64,000 nt of DNA. Source: Enterovibrio norvegicus FF-33 (GTDB lineage: Bacteria; Pseudomonadota; Gammaproteobacteria; Enterobacterales; Vibrionaceae). Under the pieces are notes generated by a model. The model had not been told where the DNA came from. It ran no database searches and saw only the letters and a program-made list of their open reading frames with translations. The stretch lies in contig NZ_AJYD02000011.1 of assembly GCF_000286835.2 (NCBI RefSeq), forward strand, positions 125,311 to 189,310, in the 5' to 3' direction. This document shows positions 44,791 through 55,600 of this stretch, in pieces (the stretch's first letter is position 1; each line of letters begins with the position of its first letter). The position numbers were made by a program, and so were the translations under genes.

Positions 44791-47613
44791 ATGGATACAA
44801 TTGACGTCAGAGGGGCTCGCACCCATAACCTGAAAAACATTAACCTGACGATCCCTCGCGATAAGCTGATTGTGATCACAGGGCTTTCCGGTTCAGGAAA
44901 ATCCTCTCTCGCATTCGATACCTTGTATGCGGAAGGCCAACGTCGTTATGTTGAATCGCTGTCTGCTTATGCTCGTCAGTTTTTGTCACTGATGGAAAAA
45001 CCAGATGTTGACCACATCGAGGGCCTTTCGCCCGCGATCTCCATTGAGCAAAAATCCACTTCGCATAACCCGCGCTCAACCGTGGGTACCATCACTGAAA
45101 TTTACGATTACCTGCGTCTGCTCTACGCGCGAGTCGGCGATCCGCGCTGTCCCACGCACAACGTGACATTGGAAGCACAAACCGTCAGTCAGATGGTAGA
45201 TAAAGCGCTGGAGATGGAAGAAGGCACCAAACTGATGTTGCTGGCGCCAATTGTCAAAGAGCGCAAAGGCGAGCACCTCAAAACCCTTGAAAACTTGGTC
45301 GCCCATGGCTTTATTCGTGCCCGTATCGACGGAGAAGTGTGCGATCTTTCCGATCCACCGACACTTGAACTTCATAAAAAACACACGATTGAAGTGGTCG
45401 TTGATCGCTTTAAAGTGCGCAACGACCTTCATCAGCGCCTAGCGGAATCATTTGAAACTGCACTGGAATTAACCGGCGGCACGGCGGTGATTAGCCACAT
45501 GGATGGCGATGGCGACGATCTTATTTTCTCTGCAAACTTTGCCTGTCCGCACTGCGGCTACAGTATGCAGGAATTGGAACCACGCCTGTTTTCATTCAAC
45601 AACCCAGCGGGCGCCTGCCCGACTTGCGATGGCTTGGGCGTGCAGCAGTATTTCGATGAAAATCGCGTTGTGCAAAATGTCGCGGTTAGCTTGGCGGGTG
45701 GTGCTATTCGTGGCTGGGACCGTCGCAATTTTTACTATTTTCAAATGTTAACTTCATTGGCAGAGCACTATAAGTTCGACATCGAAACGCCATGGCAAGA
45801 CTTGCCTGACGCGATTCGCGATGTGGTACTCGACGGCTCAGGTAAAACCAACATCGACTTTAAATATGTCAATGACCGCGGCGATCTCACCGTACGCAAG
45901 CACCCATTCGAAGGCATCTTAAATAACCTTAATCGGCGCTATCGCGACACTGAATCTATGGCAGTACGTGAAGAGTTAGCGAAATATATTGCCAACAAGC
46001 CTTGCTCTAGCTGCGGCGGATCTCGACTTCGCGAAGAAGCACGTCATGTATTTATTGGCGAAACCAATTTGCCGACCGTGTGCGAAATGAGCATTCATCA
46101 AGCATTGACGTTTTTTGCAGATCTCTCTTTGACCGGGCAACGTGCGCAGATCGCCGACAAGGTGATGAAAGAGATTCATGACCGCTTGCACTTTTTGGTC
46201 AATGTCGGCTTGAACTACCTCAACCTATCGCGCAGTGCAGATACACTCTCCGGCGGTGAAGCTCAGCGTATTCGCTTGGCCAGCCAAATTGGTGCGGGCT
46301 TAGTCGGTGTGATGTATGTGCTTGATGAACCTTCAATTGGTCTTCACCAACGTGACAATGAACGTCTGCTCAGCACACTGAACCACCTGCGTAACCTCGG
46401 TAATACAGTGATCGTGGTTGAGCATGATGAAGATGCTATTCGTGCGGCTGACCACATTATTGATATTGGCCCCGGAGCTGGTGTTCACGGCGGTTTCGTC
46501 GTTGCAGAAGGCACCTATGAAGACATCATTACTAATGAGGCTTCACTAACAGGTCAGTACCTTAGTGGTAAGAAGAAAATCGATATTCCAGCTAAACGTG
46601 TGCCGTATGACAAAACGAAAGTAGTGAAGCTCAAAGGTGCATCGGGTAATAACTTGAAAAACGTTAACCTGACACTGCCTGTCGGTTTGTTTACGTGTGT
46701 CACTGGTGTATCTGGCTCAGGTAAATCGACACTTATCAATGACACCTTTTACAAAATTGCCCACCAGCGTTTAAATGGCGCGACCACTGGCGAGCCCGCC
46801 CCGTTTAAAGATATTGAAGGGATTAACCACTTTGACAAGGTGATCGACATTGATCAGAGCCCGATAGGTCGTACACCTCGCTCAAACCCCGCAACTTATA
46901 CCGGTATTTTTACCCCTATTCGTGAGCTGTTTGCAGGTACTCAAGAGTCGCGCACGCGTGGCTATAAAGTGGGGCGCTTCAGCTTTAACGTCAAAGGGGG
47001 TCGCTGTGAAGCATGTCAGGGCGATGGCGTGATTAAAGTTGAAATGCACTTCTTACCTGATGTTTATGTTCCTTGTGATCTCTGTAAGGGCAAACGCTAT
47101 AATCGAGAAACATTGGAAATTCGCTACAAAGGAAAAACCATCGACGAAGTGCTGCAAATGACGGTCGAGGATGCACGTGAATACTTTGATGCAGTACCAG
47201 CCATTGCACGTAAGCTGCAAACCTTAATGGATGTGGGTCTGTCATACATTCGTCTGGGCCAAGCGGCAACGACGTTATCTGGCGGTGAAGCGCAACGTGT
47301 TAAGCTTGCAAAAGAGCTTTCTAAGCGAGATACCGGTAAGACGTTGTATATTTTGGATGAACCAACAACGGGGCTGCATTTTCACGACATCCAACAGCTA
47401 CTGAATGTGTTGCATCGTCTTCGCGATCACGGGAACACTATCGTGGTTATCGAACATAATTTGGATGTCATTAAGACCGCAGACTGGATTGTTGATTTGG
47501 GTCCTGAAGGTGGTAATGGCGGCGGAATGATCATTGCTGAAGGCACACCTGAGAAAGTAGCGAAATCGAAAGAATCGCATACTGCACGCTTTTTGAAGCC
47601 GCTTCTCGCGTAA
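44791..47613 (+). CDS. uvrA: Excinuclease ABC subunit A (UvrA)
   Basis: 940 residues, identical in length to E. coli UvrA. It is the damage-scanning ATPase of nucleotide excision repair. Two ABC modules are visible: Walker [10 protein letters not shown] at 31-39 and GVSGSGKST near 640, with signatures [12 protein letters not shown] and [12 protein letters not shown]. Zinc modules: CPHC...CPTC near 253-280 and CEAC...CDLC near 740-766. A LexA box precedes it. The downstream gene begins 42 bases later on the same strand with no terminator between, so the two may share a transcript. Confidence 0.98.
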   Translation: MDTIDVRGARTHNLKNINLTIPRDKLIVITGLSGSGKSSLAFDTLYAEGQRRYVESLSAYARQFLSLMEKPDVDHIEGLSPAISIEQKSTSHNPRSTVGTITEIYDYLRLLYARVGDPRCPTHNVTLEAQTVSQMVDKALEMEEGTKLMLLAPIVKERKGEHLKTLENLVAHGFIRARIDGEVCDLSDPPTLELHKKHTIEVVVDRFKVRNDLHQRLAESFETALELTGGTAVISHMDGDGDDLIFSANFACPHCGYSMQELEPRLFSFNNPAGACPTCDGLGVQQYFDENRVVQNVAVSLAGGAIRGWDRRNFYYFQMLTSLAEHYKFDIETPWQDLPDAIRDVVLDGSGKTNIDFKYVNDRGDLTVRKHPFEGILNNLNRRYRDTESMAVREELAKYIANKPCSSCGGSRLREEARHVFIGETNLPTVCEMSIHQALTFFADLSLTGQRAQIADKVMKEIHDRLHFLVNVGLNYLNLSRSADTLSGGEAQRIRLASQIGAGLVGVMYVLDEPSIGLHQRDNERLLSTLNHLRNLGNTVIVVEHDEDAIRAADHIIDIGPGAGVHGGFVVAEGTYEDIITNEASLTGQYLSGKKKIDIPAKRVPYDKTKVVKLKGASGNNLKNVNLTLPVGLFTCVTGVSGSGKSTLINDTFYKIAHQRLNGATTGEPAPFKDIEGINHFDKVIDIDQSPIGRTPRSNPATYTGIFTPIRELFAGTQESRTRGYKVGRFSFNVKGGRCEACQGDGVIKVEMHFLPDVYVPCDLCKGKRYNRETLEIRYKGKTIDEVLQMTVEDAREYFDAVPAIARKLQTLMDVGLSYIRLGQAATTLSGGEAQRVKLAKELSKRDTGKTLYILDEPTTGLHFHDIQQLLNVLHRLRDHGNTIVVIEHNLDVIKTADWIVDLGPEGGNGGGMIIAEGTPEKVAKSKESHTARFLKPLLA

Positions 47614-47655
47614 AAAGCCTATATCATCGAACGTTAGGTACTGAATAAGTTAAGC

Positions 47656-49314
47656 ATGCCAACAACACGACTCCATCTTCACTGGCCATCAATGGTGGCC
47701 AGTAAGCCATTGGTCAAGCCAGTATTGATTGCTATGGCCGCACTGTTTCTGTTCTGTCTTCCTTTGAATCAGATCCAGCTTGCGGTGTCTGGCATACAGC
47801 ACCCCTCTATTGCGCTCACTTTTTTATTAGCGGTCGCCATCGTTTGTTTTGGGCTTTGGGAAATTGCACGCCAAAAACGTTTTTGCAGGACATCTCTCAC
47901 TGGATGGCTGTCACTCAGTGCGCTGTTTTCCGTTGTACCCGCGTTTTACCTTCACGCTAGTTTTGGTGCATCGCTTTGGCATGTCTCCAGTATTGCCATC
48001 GCGCTACTCACATTTAGCACCTTACAACAATTCAGTTTCAACCATTTACAGCGCCAATACTTGCTTTGGCTACCGTTACTGTCGGGTTGGCTAGTTGCAT
48101 TTTTGTTTTTCCTACCCAGTATTCTGAATACGTCAGGATTACAAGAATTGGCTTGGCAAACTGATAGCTTGTACCAAGACACCGCCAGTATTGTGTTACT
48201 CACATCAGTGGCACTGTCGGCATATCTACTCGCGCGTACTCGCGTCTACAAACGCAACATTGCGCCCGTTCACATCCTATTATTGGCAACACCAACAGTG
48301 ACGTTATGCGCCCTTATGGCCTTACGCCAAGCATGGCTAGTTACCATTGCAGTGCTGATCATTATTCTCATCCAGCCATTCTTGTATCGCTTTTGTCGTA
48401 AGCTTCATCATGGGCTTTGGAACTGCGCCGTTTTTTTAGGTTTTTTGATCGCAGGTTATGCTGACTGGCTACCGTCTGCCGCCTTGTTCTCTCCCCGCTT
48501 TTCAACGCAAGAGTTTTCCGTTGTCGAACAATCCTTAGCGCTGCTAAAAAGTGCACAATTTGAAGGGGTAGGCCTTGGTCAACAGTTCACTGCACAGTTA
48601 CTTTTCGGTGTTGAATCTCAACATGTATTAGCAATGCCCACCCTTCACCCTAGTTGGTTAGTCAAATCGCTCACCGAAGGTGGACTTGCTCTTTGCGCAG
48701 GTATTGGGTTGCTCACTGTATTGGTGATTCGACGCCTAAATGATGCCCCTTGGGGGACACGTTTAATGCTAACGGCCATCATGTTGCCATCATTAATCGG
48801 CATTGTTGTAACGCCTTTTGTCAGTGTGAATCCGGCGTTGGCTTTGCTATTTGTGGTCTTGCTCTATTGGATTGATAACCTGTCAGCTCGCTATCAACGC
48901 ATTTCCGTACGCCCAATAAAAACCGTCAAACTGGTTGCCTCTTCAAGTTTGATTTTGGCATCCACCGTTGTGTTAAGTTCTGTGTATCTTGGTGAGCAGG
49001 CGCTGCATACCTATCAAATCAGTGATAGCAAACTGGCTCAATATCAGGCACACCCATGGTGGCGCAGTTTCTATCATGAAGAAGCTGGAAAACGTGCATT
49101 TCTTACCAGCGTAGAGCGCAGAGATATACGTGCGCAGGAGGCTTATTTACGCCAGCAAGTACAGCGACTAACGTTAAATCCGAACGCCGATGATTATCAG
49201 TCACTGATTGAGCTTGCAATGTTAACGGGCAACAAAGCGATGGCGAAACAGATAAAACAGGAAGCCAACTCATTGTTTCCTAACCGTGTATTTCAACCCT
49301 CGTTTTCTGAGTAA
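47656..49314 (+). CDS. pglL: PglL / O-antigen-ligase-like membrane protein
   Basis: 552 residues with about twelve hydrophobic segments and a long loop near 280-330 that includes FEGVGLGQQF and THEN-type residues around LHPSWLVKSLTEGGLAL, the Wzy_C/ligase signature region. A soluble C-terminal tail of about 100 residues (ARxQAYLRQQVQRLTLNP-like) resembles the Wzy_C_2 part of PglL/PilO oligosaccharyltransferases. In V. cholerae the gene beside uvrA (VC0393) is reported to be an O-oligosaccharyltransferase, so protein glycosylation is the likely role. It could also be a second polymerase or ligase for the polymer made by the neighbouring operon. Confidence 0.72.
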   Translation: MPTTRLHLHWPSMVASKPLVKPVLIAMAALFLFCLPLNQIQLAVSGIQHPSIALTFLLAVAIVCFGLWEIARQKRFCRTSLTGWLSLSALFSVVPAFYLHASFGASLWHVSSIAIALLTFSTLQQFSFNHLQRQYLLWLPLLSGWLVAFLFFLPSILNTSGLQELAWQTDSLYQDTASIVLLTSVALSAYLLARTRVYKRNIAPVHILLLATPTVTLCALMALRQAWLVTIAVLIIILIQPFLYRFCRKLHHGLWNCAVFLGFLIAGYADWLPSAALFSPRFSTQEFSVVEQSLALLKSAQFEGVGLGQQFTAQLLFGVESQHVLAMPTLHPSWLVKSLTEGGLALCAGIGLLTVLVIRRLNDAPWGTRLMLTAIMLPSLIGIVVTPFVSVNPALALLFVVLLYWIDNLSARYQRISVRPIKTVKLVASSSLILASTVVLSSVYLGEQALHTYQISDSKLAQYQAHPWWRSFYHEEAGKRAFLTSVERRDIRAQEAYLRQQVQRLTLNPNADDYQSLIELAMLTGNKAMAKQIKQEANSLFPNRVFQPSFSE

Positions 49315-49342
49315 CTATCCCGCGCGACCAAACACTGACAAT

Positions 49343-49368
49343 AAAAAACGCCCCGAGAGGCGTTTTTT
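49343..49368. terminator. Bidirectional terminator between pglL-like gene and aminotransferase
   Basis: A 10-bp stem (AAAAAACGCC with its complement) and a 6-base loop; A- and T-runs on both sides let it serve the two convergent genes. Confidence 0.92.
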
Positions 49369-49392
49369 GTTAATTGATGATGGGGTCTATGA

Positions 49393-50511
49393 CTAACCCA
49401 ATACGTCCTTTAATGCTTTGGCGCACAGGGCAACATTTTCTTTTCTCGCGGTGTATCCCATCAAGCCAATACGCCATGCTTTGCCTGCTAATGCGCCGAG
49501 TCCTGCGCCTATCTCAAGGTTGTATTCATTGAGCAAACGGCTACGCACGCTGGCATCATCAATACCATCAGGCACTGACACTGCATTTAGCTGTGGAAGA
49601 CGATCGGCTTCATCGACAAGAAAGCGAATGCCCAACGATTCAAGTTCGGCTTTCAACAACGCATGCATATCGCGATGACGCTGCCATGCATTTTCTAGCC
49701 CTTCTTGTTTGAGCATCAGCAGCGATTCATGGAGCGCGTATAAGCTATTTACAGGTGCAGTGTGATGGTAACTGCGCTTACCTGTGCCGCTCCAATATGC
49801 GAGCACCAGGCTCTGATCGAGGAACCAGCTTTGCACTTTCTCCGTGCGCTTCTGCATTTTCTCAACCGCGCGTGGAGAGAAGGTCACGGGCGATAGTCCT
49901 GGTACGCAAGACAGGCATTTTTGGCTGCCGGAATACACCGCATCCAGTTGCCATTCATCCACCAGCAATGGCACACCGCCTAACGAAGTCACAGCGTCGA
50001 CAATGGTCAAGCAATCATGCTCTCTCGCTAAAGCCGATAACGTTTTTGCGTCACTAAGCGCACCGGTAGAGGTTTCTGCATGCACAAATGCCAACAATGA
50101 CGCCTGAGGGTTGTCACGCAATGCTTGTTCAACTTTGGCTGGGTCAACTGGCTTACCCCACTCATCGTCTACCATTACCGCCGTTGCACCGCAGCGTTCA
50201 ACGTTTTCCCGCATACGGTCGCCAAACACGCCATTGCGGCAAACGATAACGGTATCGCCCGGCTCAATCAGGTTAACAAAGCACGTTTCCATGCCCGCGC
50301 TGCCGGGGGCAGAAACAGCAATGGTGAACGCGTTTTCAGTTTGGAATGCGTATTGAAGTAGCGCCTTAACCTCATCCATCATGCCGACAAAAAGTGGGTC
50401 TAAGTGACCAATCGTTGGCTGGGACAAAGCTTGCAATACCCGCGGTGATACGTCTGAAGGGCCAGGGCCCATCAAGGTACGTTGCGGCGGAATAAATCGG
50501 GATATTGTCAT
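49393..50511 (-). CDS. Class V PLP aminotransferase (alanine-glyoxylate / serine-pyruvate type)
   Basis: 372 residues from the ATG at 50511, with GGAG nine bases upstream; an in-frame extension of 32 residues is rejected. Motifs: LMGPGPSDVSPRVLQAL at the start, APGSAGMETC for the PLP phosphate, HAETSTG, VDAVTSLGGVP, and the Schiff-base lysine Lys198 in YSGSQKCL. This matches alanine-glyoxylate aminotransferases, which convert glyoxylate and alanine to glycine and pyruvate, or use serine as donor. The exact substrate pair cannot be read. Same neighbour position as VC0392 of V. cholerae by memory. Confidence 0.9.
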   Translation of the reverse strand: MTISRFIPPQRTLMGPGPSDVSPRVLQALSQPTIGHLDPLFVGMMDEVKALLQYAFQTENAFTIAVSAPGSAGMETCFVNLIEPGDTVIVCRNGVFGDRMRENVERCGATAVMVDDEWGKPVDPAKVEQALRDNPQASLLAFVHAETSTGALSDAKTLSALAREHDCLTIVDAVTSLGGVPLLVDEWQLDAVYSGSQKCLSCVPGLSPVTFSPRAVEKMQKRTEKVQSWFLDQSLVLAYWSGTGKRSYHHTAPVNSLYALHESLLMLKQEGLENAWQRHRDMHALLKAELESLGIRFLVDEADRLPQLNAVSVPDGIDDASVRSRLLNEYNLEIGAGLGALAGKAWRIGLMGYTARKENVALCAKALKDVLG

Positions 50512-51009
50512 TGTCGGCTCTCCATAAGCATCCATTCGTTTACTTACCCTATCACCGGAACTGCATTTGCCAAACCCCCGTCCACGCATAAACCAAAGCT
50601 TCGTCATGCTTCATTTGATCGACTCAATCGAAAAGAGATGCAAGTTGATGCAATCGGTAATTGACAAAAACGTCACAAAACATTATCAATAGAGAGCAAT
50701 TTTTGCGCAGTGCATTTTTGCCACGCAAAAGCAGAAGAGGCGCGTCTATCAGGCAGTCTGTTTGCGGAGCCCCAACTCCAAAGCAAACCGATCAGGGGAT
50801 AAGACGCCGAGACAAAGCCAAACCTTGGGGGTTGGATTGTCGGTCTTGAGGGTTGAATCCTTCGGATTGTCATCTCTAATGAGATGGAGCGCTTCTGGAG
50901 AAATATCCTTTCTTCCGTACCCGCCCTCTTACTGCCATACAATTTTTACTATTTTAAGTTTCAAATATTTTGGGATAACTCCATTCGCAATTAAGGGAGA
51001 TAAAGGGAA
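50512..51009. other. Intergenic region holding the lysC leader
   Basis: About 500 bases between the divergent aminotransferase and lysC genes. The lysine riboswitch fills 50728-50902. The first 200 bases must hold the lysC promoter and the aminotransferase promoter. The 107 bases after the aptamer form the expression platform and end in GGGAGATAAAGGGAA just before the GTG start. No ORF with a ribosome site was found. Confidence 0.7.
50728..50902 (+). promoter_or_regulatory. Lysine riboswitch (L box) upstream of lysC
   Basis: The aptamer core is recognisable: P1 strands CAGAAG (50732-50737) and CTTCTG (50892-50897) enclose the conserved blocks AGAGGCGCG, GGAGCC, ATCAGGGGAT, ACGCCGAGAC, GGGTTGAATCC and GGATTGTCATC, and end with GGAGCGCTTCTGG. 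The same blocks occur in the E. coli lysC leader. When lysine is bound, lysC expression should fall. I cannot tell from sequence alone whether control is by early termination or by hiding the ribosome site. Confidence 0.93.
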
Positions 51010-52365
51010 GTGAACGCATTAAATGTCGCAAAATTTGGCGGCACGAGTGTCGCCGACTACGCTGCTATGACAAACAGCGCATCGGTGATCAAAGGGAATT
51101 CAGACACTCGACTGGTAGTGATTAGCGCTTGTTCTGGCGTGACAAATTTACTGGTTGAATTGGCAAATGGTGTTGCCGATGCAAAAAAACAACAAGATGT
51201 GTTGGCCAAAATTGCCGATATTCACTTCAGCATTTTGGAACACTTGCCTGCGAACGCAGCGGTGGACATTGCCATCAATGACGTTCTTGATGACGTTGCG
51301 ACTTTCGCAACTACCGCTGCAACGTCCCCTTCTGACCGTTTAACGGATAGCCTGGTTGCATGCGGCGAATTGATGTCTACGCATATTTTCACGCACCTGT
51401 TAAATGCCCAAGGCATTGATGCTGAACGCGTCGATGTACGCCAAGTATTAAAAACAGACAATGTCTTTGGCAATGCAACCCCAGATTTGGTTGAAACTGC
51501 CTTTCATGCTCAAGGAATTCTGCGCCCGCTGTGTGATGCAAAGGTCGCGGTAACCCAAGGTTTCATTGGCGCGGACAATGACGGCAATACCACCACCCTA
51601 GGCCGTGGTGGTTCAGATTATAGCGCCGCGTTGCTGGCAGAAGCCGTGCAAGCAACCTCACTGGAAATCTGGACGGATGTGCCTGGTATCTACAGTACCG
51701 ATCCTCGAATTGCGCCTGCAGCCAGCCCCATTGATGAAATCAGCTTCAGTGAAGCGTCTGAGATGGCCAATTTTGGTGCGAAAATCTTGCACCCATCCAC
51801 CTTAGTACCCGCAATGCGCCACGATATACCGGTGTTTGTTGGCTCATCAAAAGCGCCTGAGCAAGGTGGAACTTGGATTCGCGATACCGCGAAACAATCT
51901 CCTCTATTTCGCGCACTGGCACTGCGTTGCAACCAAACCATGGTGACGCTCACTAGCCTGAATATGTTCCACGCTTACGGTTTTCTTGCCGAGGTCTTCA
52001 ACATTCTGGCCAAGCACAAGGTCTCCGTGGATCTCATCACCACTTCTGAAGTCAGTGTTTCCTTGACTCTTGATCAGACAAACACCCGTGGCGGGGCACC
52101 CACCTTACCGGACGGTGCAGAAAAAGAGTTAGCAAAACTGTGTAAGGTCACCGTGGAGCAAGATATGTGCTTAGTTGCTTTGATTGGTAACCATATGGGC
52201 GAGTCACGCGGCGCAGCTGCCAAAATTTTCGGAACACTCGAAGACTATAATCTGCGTATGATTTGCTATGGTGCCAGCAGCCATAATCTGTGTTTTTTGA
52301 CGAGCACAAACGAATCAAAAGACGTAGTAAGAGCACTTCATAAAGAGCTGTTTGAAAACGAATAA
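51010..52365 (+). CDS. lysC: Lysine-sensitive aspartokinase (AK III type)
   Basis: 451 residues from a GTG with AAAGGGAA upstream; E. coli LysC is 449. It phosphorylates aspartate, first step toward lysine, threonine and methionine. The kinase domain has VAKFGGTSVAD (7-17), VTQGFIGADNDGNTTTLGRGG (from about 183; ATP and substrate site) and SDYSAALLA. The C-terminal half has two ACT domains (TSLNMFHAYGFLAEVFNILAKHKVSVDLI opens the first) for lysine feedback. There is no fused homoserine dehydrogenase. It is thus controlled twice by lysine, at the riboswitch and at the enzyme. Confidence 0.96.
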   Translation: MNALNVAKFGGTSVADYAAMTNSASVIKGNSDTRLVVISACSGVTNLLVELANGVADAKKQQDVLAKIADIHFSILEHLPANAAVDIAINDVLDDVATFATTAATSPSDRLTDSLVACGELMSTHIFTHLLNAQGIDAERVDVRQVLKTDNVFGNATPDLVETAFHAQGILRPLCDAKVAVTQGFIGADNDGNTTTLGRGGSDYSAALLAEAVQATSLEIWTDVPGIYSTDPRIAPAASPIDEISFSEASEMANFGAKILHPSTLVPAMRHDIPVFVGSSKAPEQGGTWIRDTAKQSPLFRALALRCNQTMVTLTSLNMFHAYGFLAEVFNILAKHKVSVDLITTSEVSVSLTLDQTNTRGGAPTLPDGAEKELAKLCKVTVEQDMCLVALIGNHMGESRGAAAKIFGTLEDYNLRMICYGASSHNLCFLTSTNESKDVVRALHKELFENE

Positions 52366-52388
52366 TCGAAAGGATAAACACTCACTTT

Positions 52389-52424
52389 AAACAAGCAGGA
52401 ACTTCCTGCTTGTTTGATTTTTAA
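52389..52424 (+). terminator. Terminator of lysC
   Basis: A perfect 12-bp stem (AAACAAGCAGGA and its complement) with a 3-base loop, followed by GATTTTT, begins 23 bases after the lysC stop. The remaining 180 bases up to 52604 show no gene; they should carry the promoter of the large repeat protein. Confidence 0.92.
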
Positions 52425-52604
52425 CGACACTACTCCCCCTTCCCTCCTAAAAACACGCTCTAACACAATCAATAAAGTCATCACGTTTATTAGTTTTGAA
52501 ACACGTTAAATCCAACTTGCTTCATAAGCTTATTGCCAGCCCGCACCTGCGGAGCCGCGATATAAGCCTTGTCTATGAACATTGAATTGATAAGTGGGTT
52601 TCGT

Positions 52605-55600
52605 ATGAGTGATGGCACTTCTGCAGCGATAAAACGTTGGCTGAATTTTCGATGGTTTTTGATCGCGAGTCTTTCTGTGTTGTTTGGTTGTGACCATCAC
52701 GATAACTATGACGTCATCGAGTGCCTCGATGATAACGCTGTTTCAGTACAAATCTCACCGTTCCCCATTAACACCAAAGGCTCATCTGCGCTTGTTCTCG
52801 CCAAAGGCAATACCCAGCCTTTTATTGCATTAGCCACTTATCCCGACGGACAAGTAGTCAATGTGACCAACATGGCACAATGGATAAGCAGCCATCCTGA
52901 AATTATTTCTATCGACAACAGCGGGATTGCCACCTTGCTGTCGTCAGCCGCTACTATCGAGATCGTCGCATGCTTAGGCGGCGTAAACAGTAATTCATCA
53001 ACAATTACTGGCACAACAGCACGCTTAACCAAGATTCAAATCACGCCACCAGCGATAACATTAGCCAAAGGGTTGTCACAATCGCTCACGGCGATTGGCA
53101 CATACAGTGATGGCACGACGGCCAACATATCCAGTCGTGTGACTTGGCAGAATACCTCATCAAATATTACGATCAGCCAAGAAGGGTTGCTGACCACAAT
53201 CCGAGCAGGGGCAGAGAGCACTATCTCAGCCTCGTTAAGTGGCATCACCAGCAATACAATTGGTATTGAAGTCACTTCCGCTGTGCTTGAAGCCATTCAA
53301 GTCACCCCTGCCCTCGTTAGTATTGCAAAAGGAAATAGTCAGCAACTTCGAGCTATTGGGTTATATAGCGACAATGCTTTCGTCGATTTAACGAACAGGG
53401 TCACGTGGAGTAGCAGCGTCCCGAAGTCCATATCAATCAGCAAGATTGGAATAGCCGAAGGTCAACAGGAAACCTCTGAAGCCATCGTCTTTGCTTCGTT
53501 AGAAAGCATCACCAGTAACCGTGTCAATATGACGGTGACACCAGCAACGCTAACGTCCATCCAAATCACCCCAAACAAGCTGGCTGTCGCTAAAGGCATT
53601 CAACAACAAATGTCGGCCATTGGTACATACAGTGACAATACCAATGCTGATCTCACAACACGAGTCCATTGGAACAGTACCAATACATCTGGATTAACAG
53701 TAGATAACCTCGGGCTGATCAGCACCACAAACGTTGCAAACGACATCGTGGTGTCCGCTTTTTTGAATGGCATTACCAGTAATCAGGCCGAAGTTGATGT
53801 GACGTCAGCGGCGCTGCAGTCTATCCAAATTACCCCAGCGAGCATCACGCTGGCAAAGGGGCTGCAACAACCACTCATAGCAACGGGAACATTTAGTGAT
53901 AACACCAGCCAAAACATGACCTCCCTGGTTGCATGGGAAAGTTCAAACACAGCGATCGCGACAGTTGGTCAAAACGGGGAAGTCGAAGCCGTTAATGAGG
54001 GCATGATAGCCACCATTACTGCAACCCTAGATGGTATCGACAGCAACCTTGCTCAAGTCGATGTGACCGTCGCTATTCTAGAATCAATTCAAGTAACGCC
54101 AGCACAGCTTCAATTGGCGAAAGGCAATTCAGGTGGGCTCACGGCGACAGGGATTTATAGCGACAAAACATCGGCTGATTTAACGTCTCAAGTGACCTGG
54201 AAAAGCACCAACACGAGCTTCGCGACTGTGACATCAAAAGGAAAAGTCACGGCTATTAACCCAACAAGTAGCATCAAAGTGTCTGCCGCTTTAGGTCATG
54301 TCGGCAGTAACGCTGCATCGATTACGATCACCGAAGCAGAACTAGAAGCCATTCAAGTTACACCAACAAGCTTTAGCGCTGCCAAAGGCGTTCCTAAGCA
54401 ATTAGCTGCCATTGGCATATTTAGTGACAACACCAAGCTTAATTTGACTAATTCTGTGGCGTGGTCAAGCCGCGACAATACCATCGTAACCATATCGCCA
54501 ACGGGCTTGGCAAAGGGTGTTGAAATTTCAAATGGTATAGCAATTACTGCCAATATGAATGGCATTACCAGTAATACCGCGACTATGTCTATCTTAGCGG
54601 CGGCATTAGAATCCATTCAAATCACGCCCGCCATTATCACTGTCGCAAAAGGACTCACTCAGCAATTAACGGCGATGGGCACTTATTCAGATAACACCTC
54701 CGCTAATATCACCAGCACAGTGTCATGGTCATCAACAGATATCAGCAATGTGACGGTGACACCAACAGGTCTTGCTCACGGTGTCGATATCACCACCGAC
54801 ACCGAAATCACTGCAAATCTTGATGACGTAGTCAGTAACTCAGCGTCTGTTGCAGTGGGGTCAGCTGATTTAGTTAGCATTCAGATCACGCCCGCATTTG
54901 CCACCCTACCCGAAGGTCTGACACAAACCTTGACTGCCACAGGTATCTTGAGTGATGGCACCATGGCTAATCTGTCAGATAAAGTGACTTGGATCAGTGC
55001 AAATACATCGAACGTGACCGTGACACCACAAGGCATTGCCCGCGCGATCACCGTTTCTAGCGGCACTCGAGTCACCGCGACACTGCAAGGTATTACCAGC
55101 AATTCAGCGACTATTGATGTGGTTGATGCGGTGTTGACGGCGTTGCAAATTACTCCCGCTAACAGTCAACTGGCCAAAGGCGTCAGCCAACAATTAACGG
55201 CAATCGGAGCATTCAGTGACGGAAACAATGCCAATTTGACAGACGTCGTGGTTTGGAAAAGCAGCAACATGGCCAATGTGACTGTAACAGAAAATGGCTT
55301 AGCCAAAGGAGTCCGTGTTTCAGCGGGCACAACCATCACTGCGAACTTGGAAAAGATCACCAGTAACACGGCAATCGTTGATGTTATCGATGCCACGCTC
55401 ACAGCCATTCAAATTACTCCCGCTAACGCCATCATTGCTAAAGGAATAACGACTCAGCTTACCGCCACGGGGCTTTATACTGATGCAACGACAGCAAATA
55501 TAACGACGTCAGTGAATTGGAAAAGCGCTGACACGAAACGAGCGACAGTGACACCGTCTGGCCAAGTTCGTGGCATCAATGTTAGTAACGGCACTGCCGT

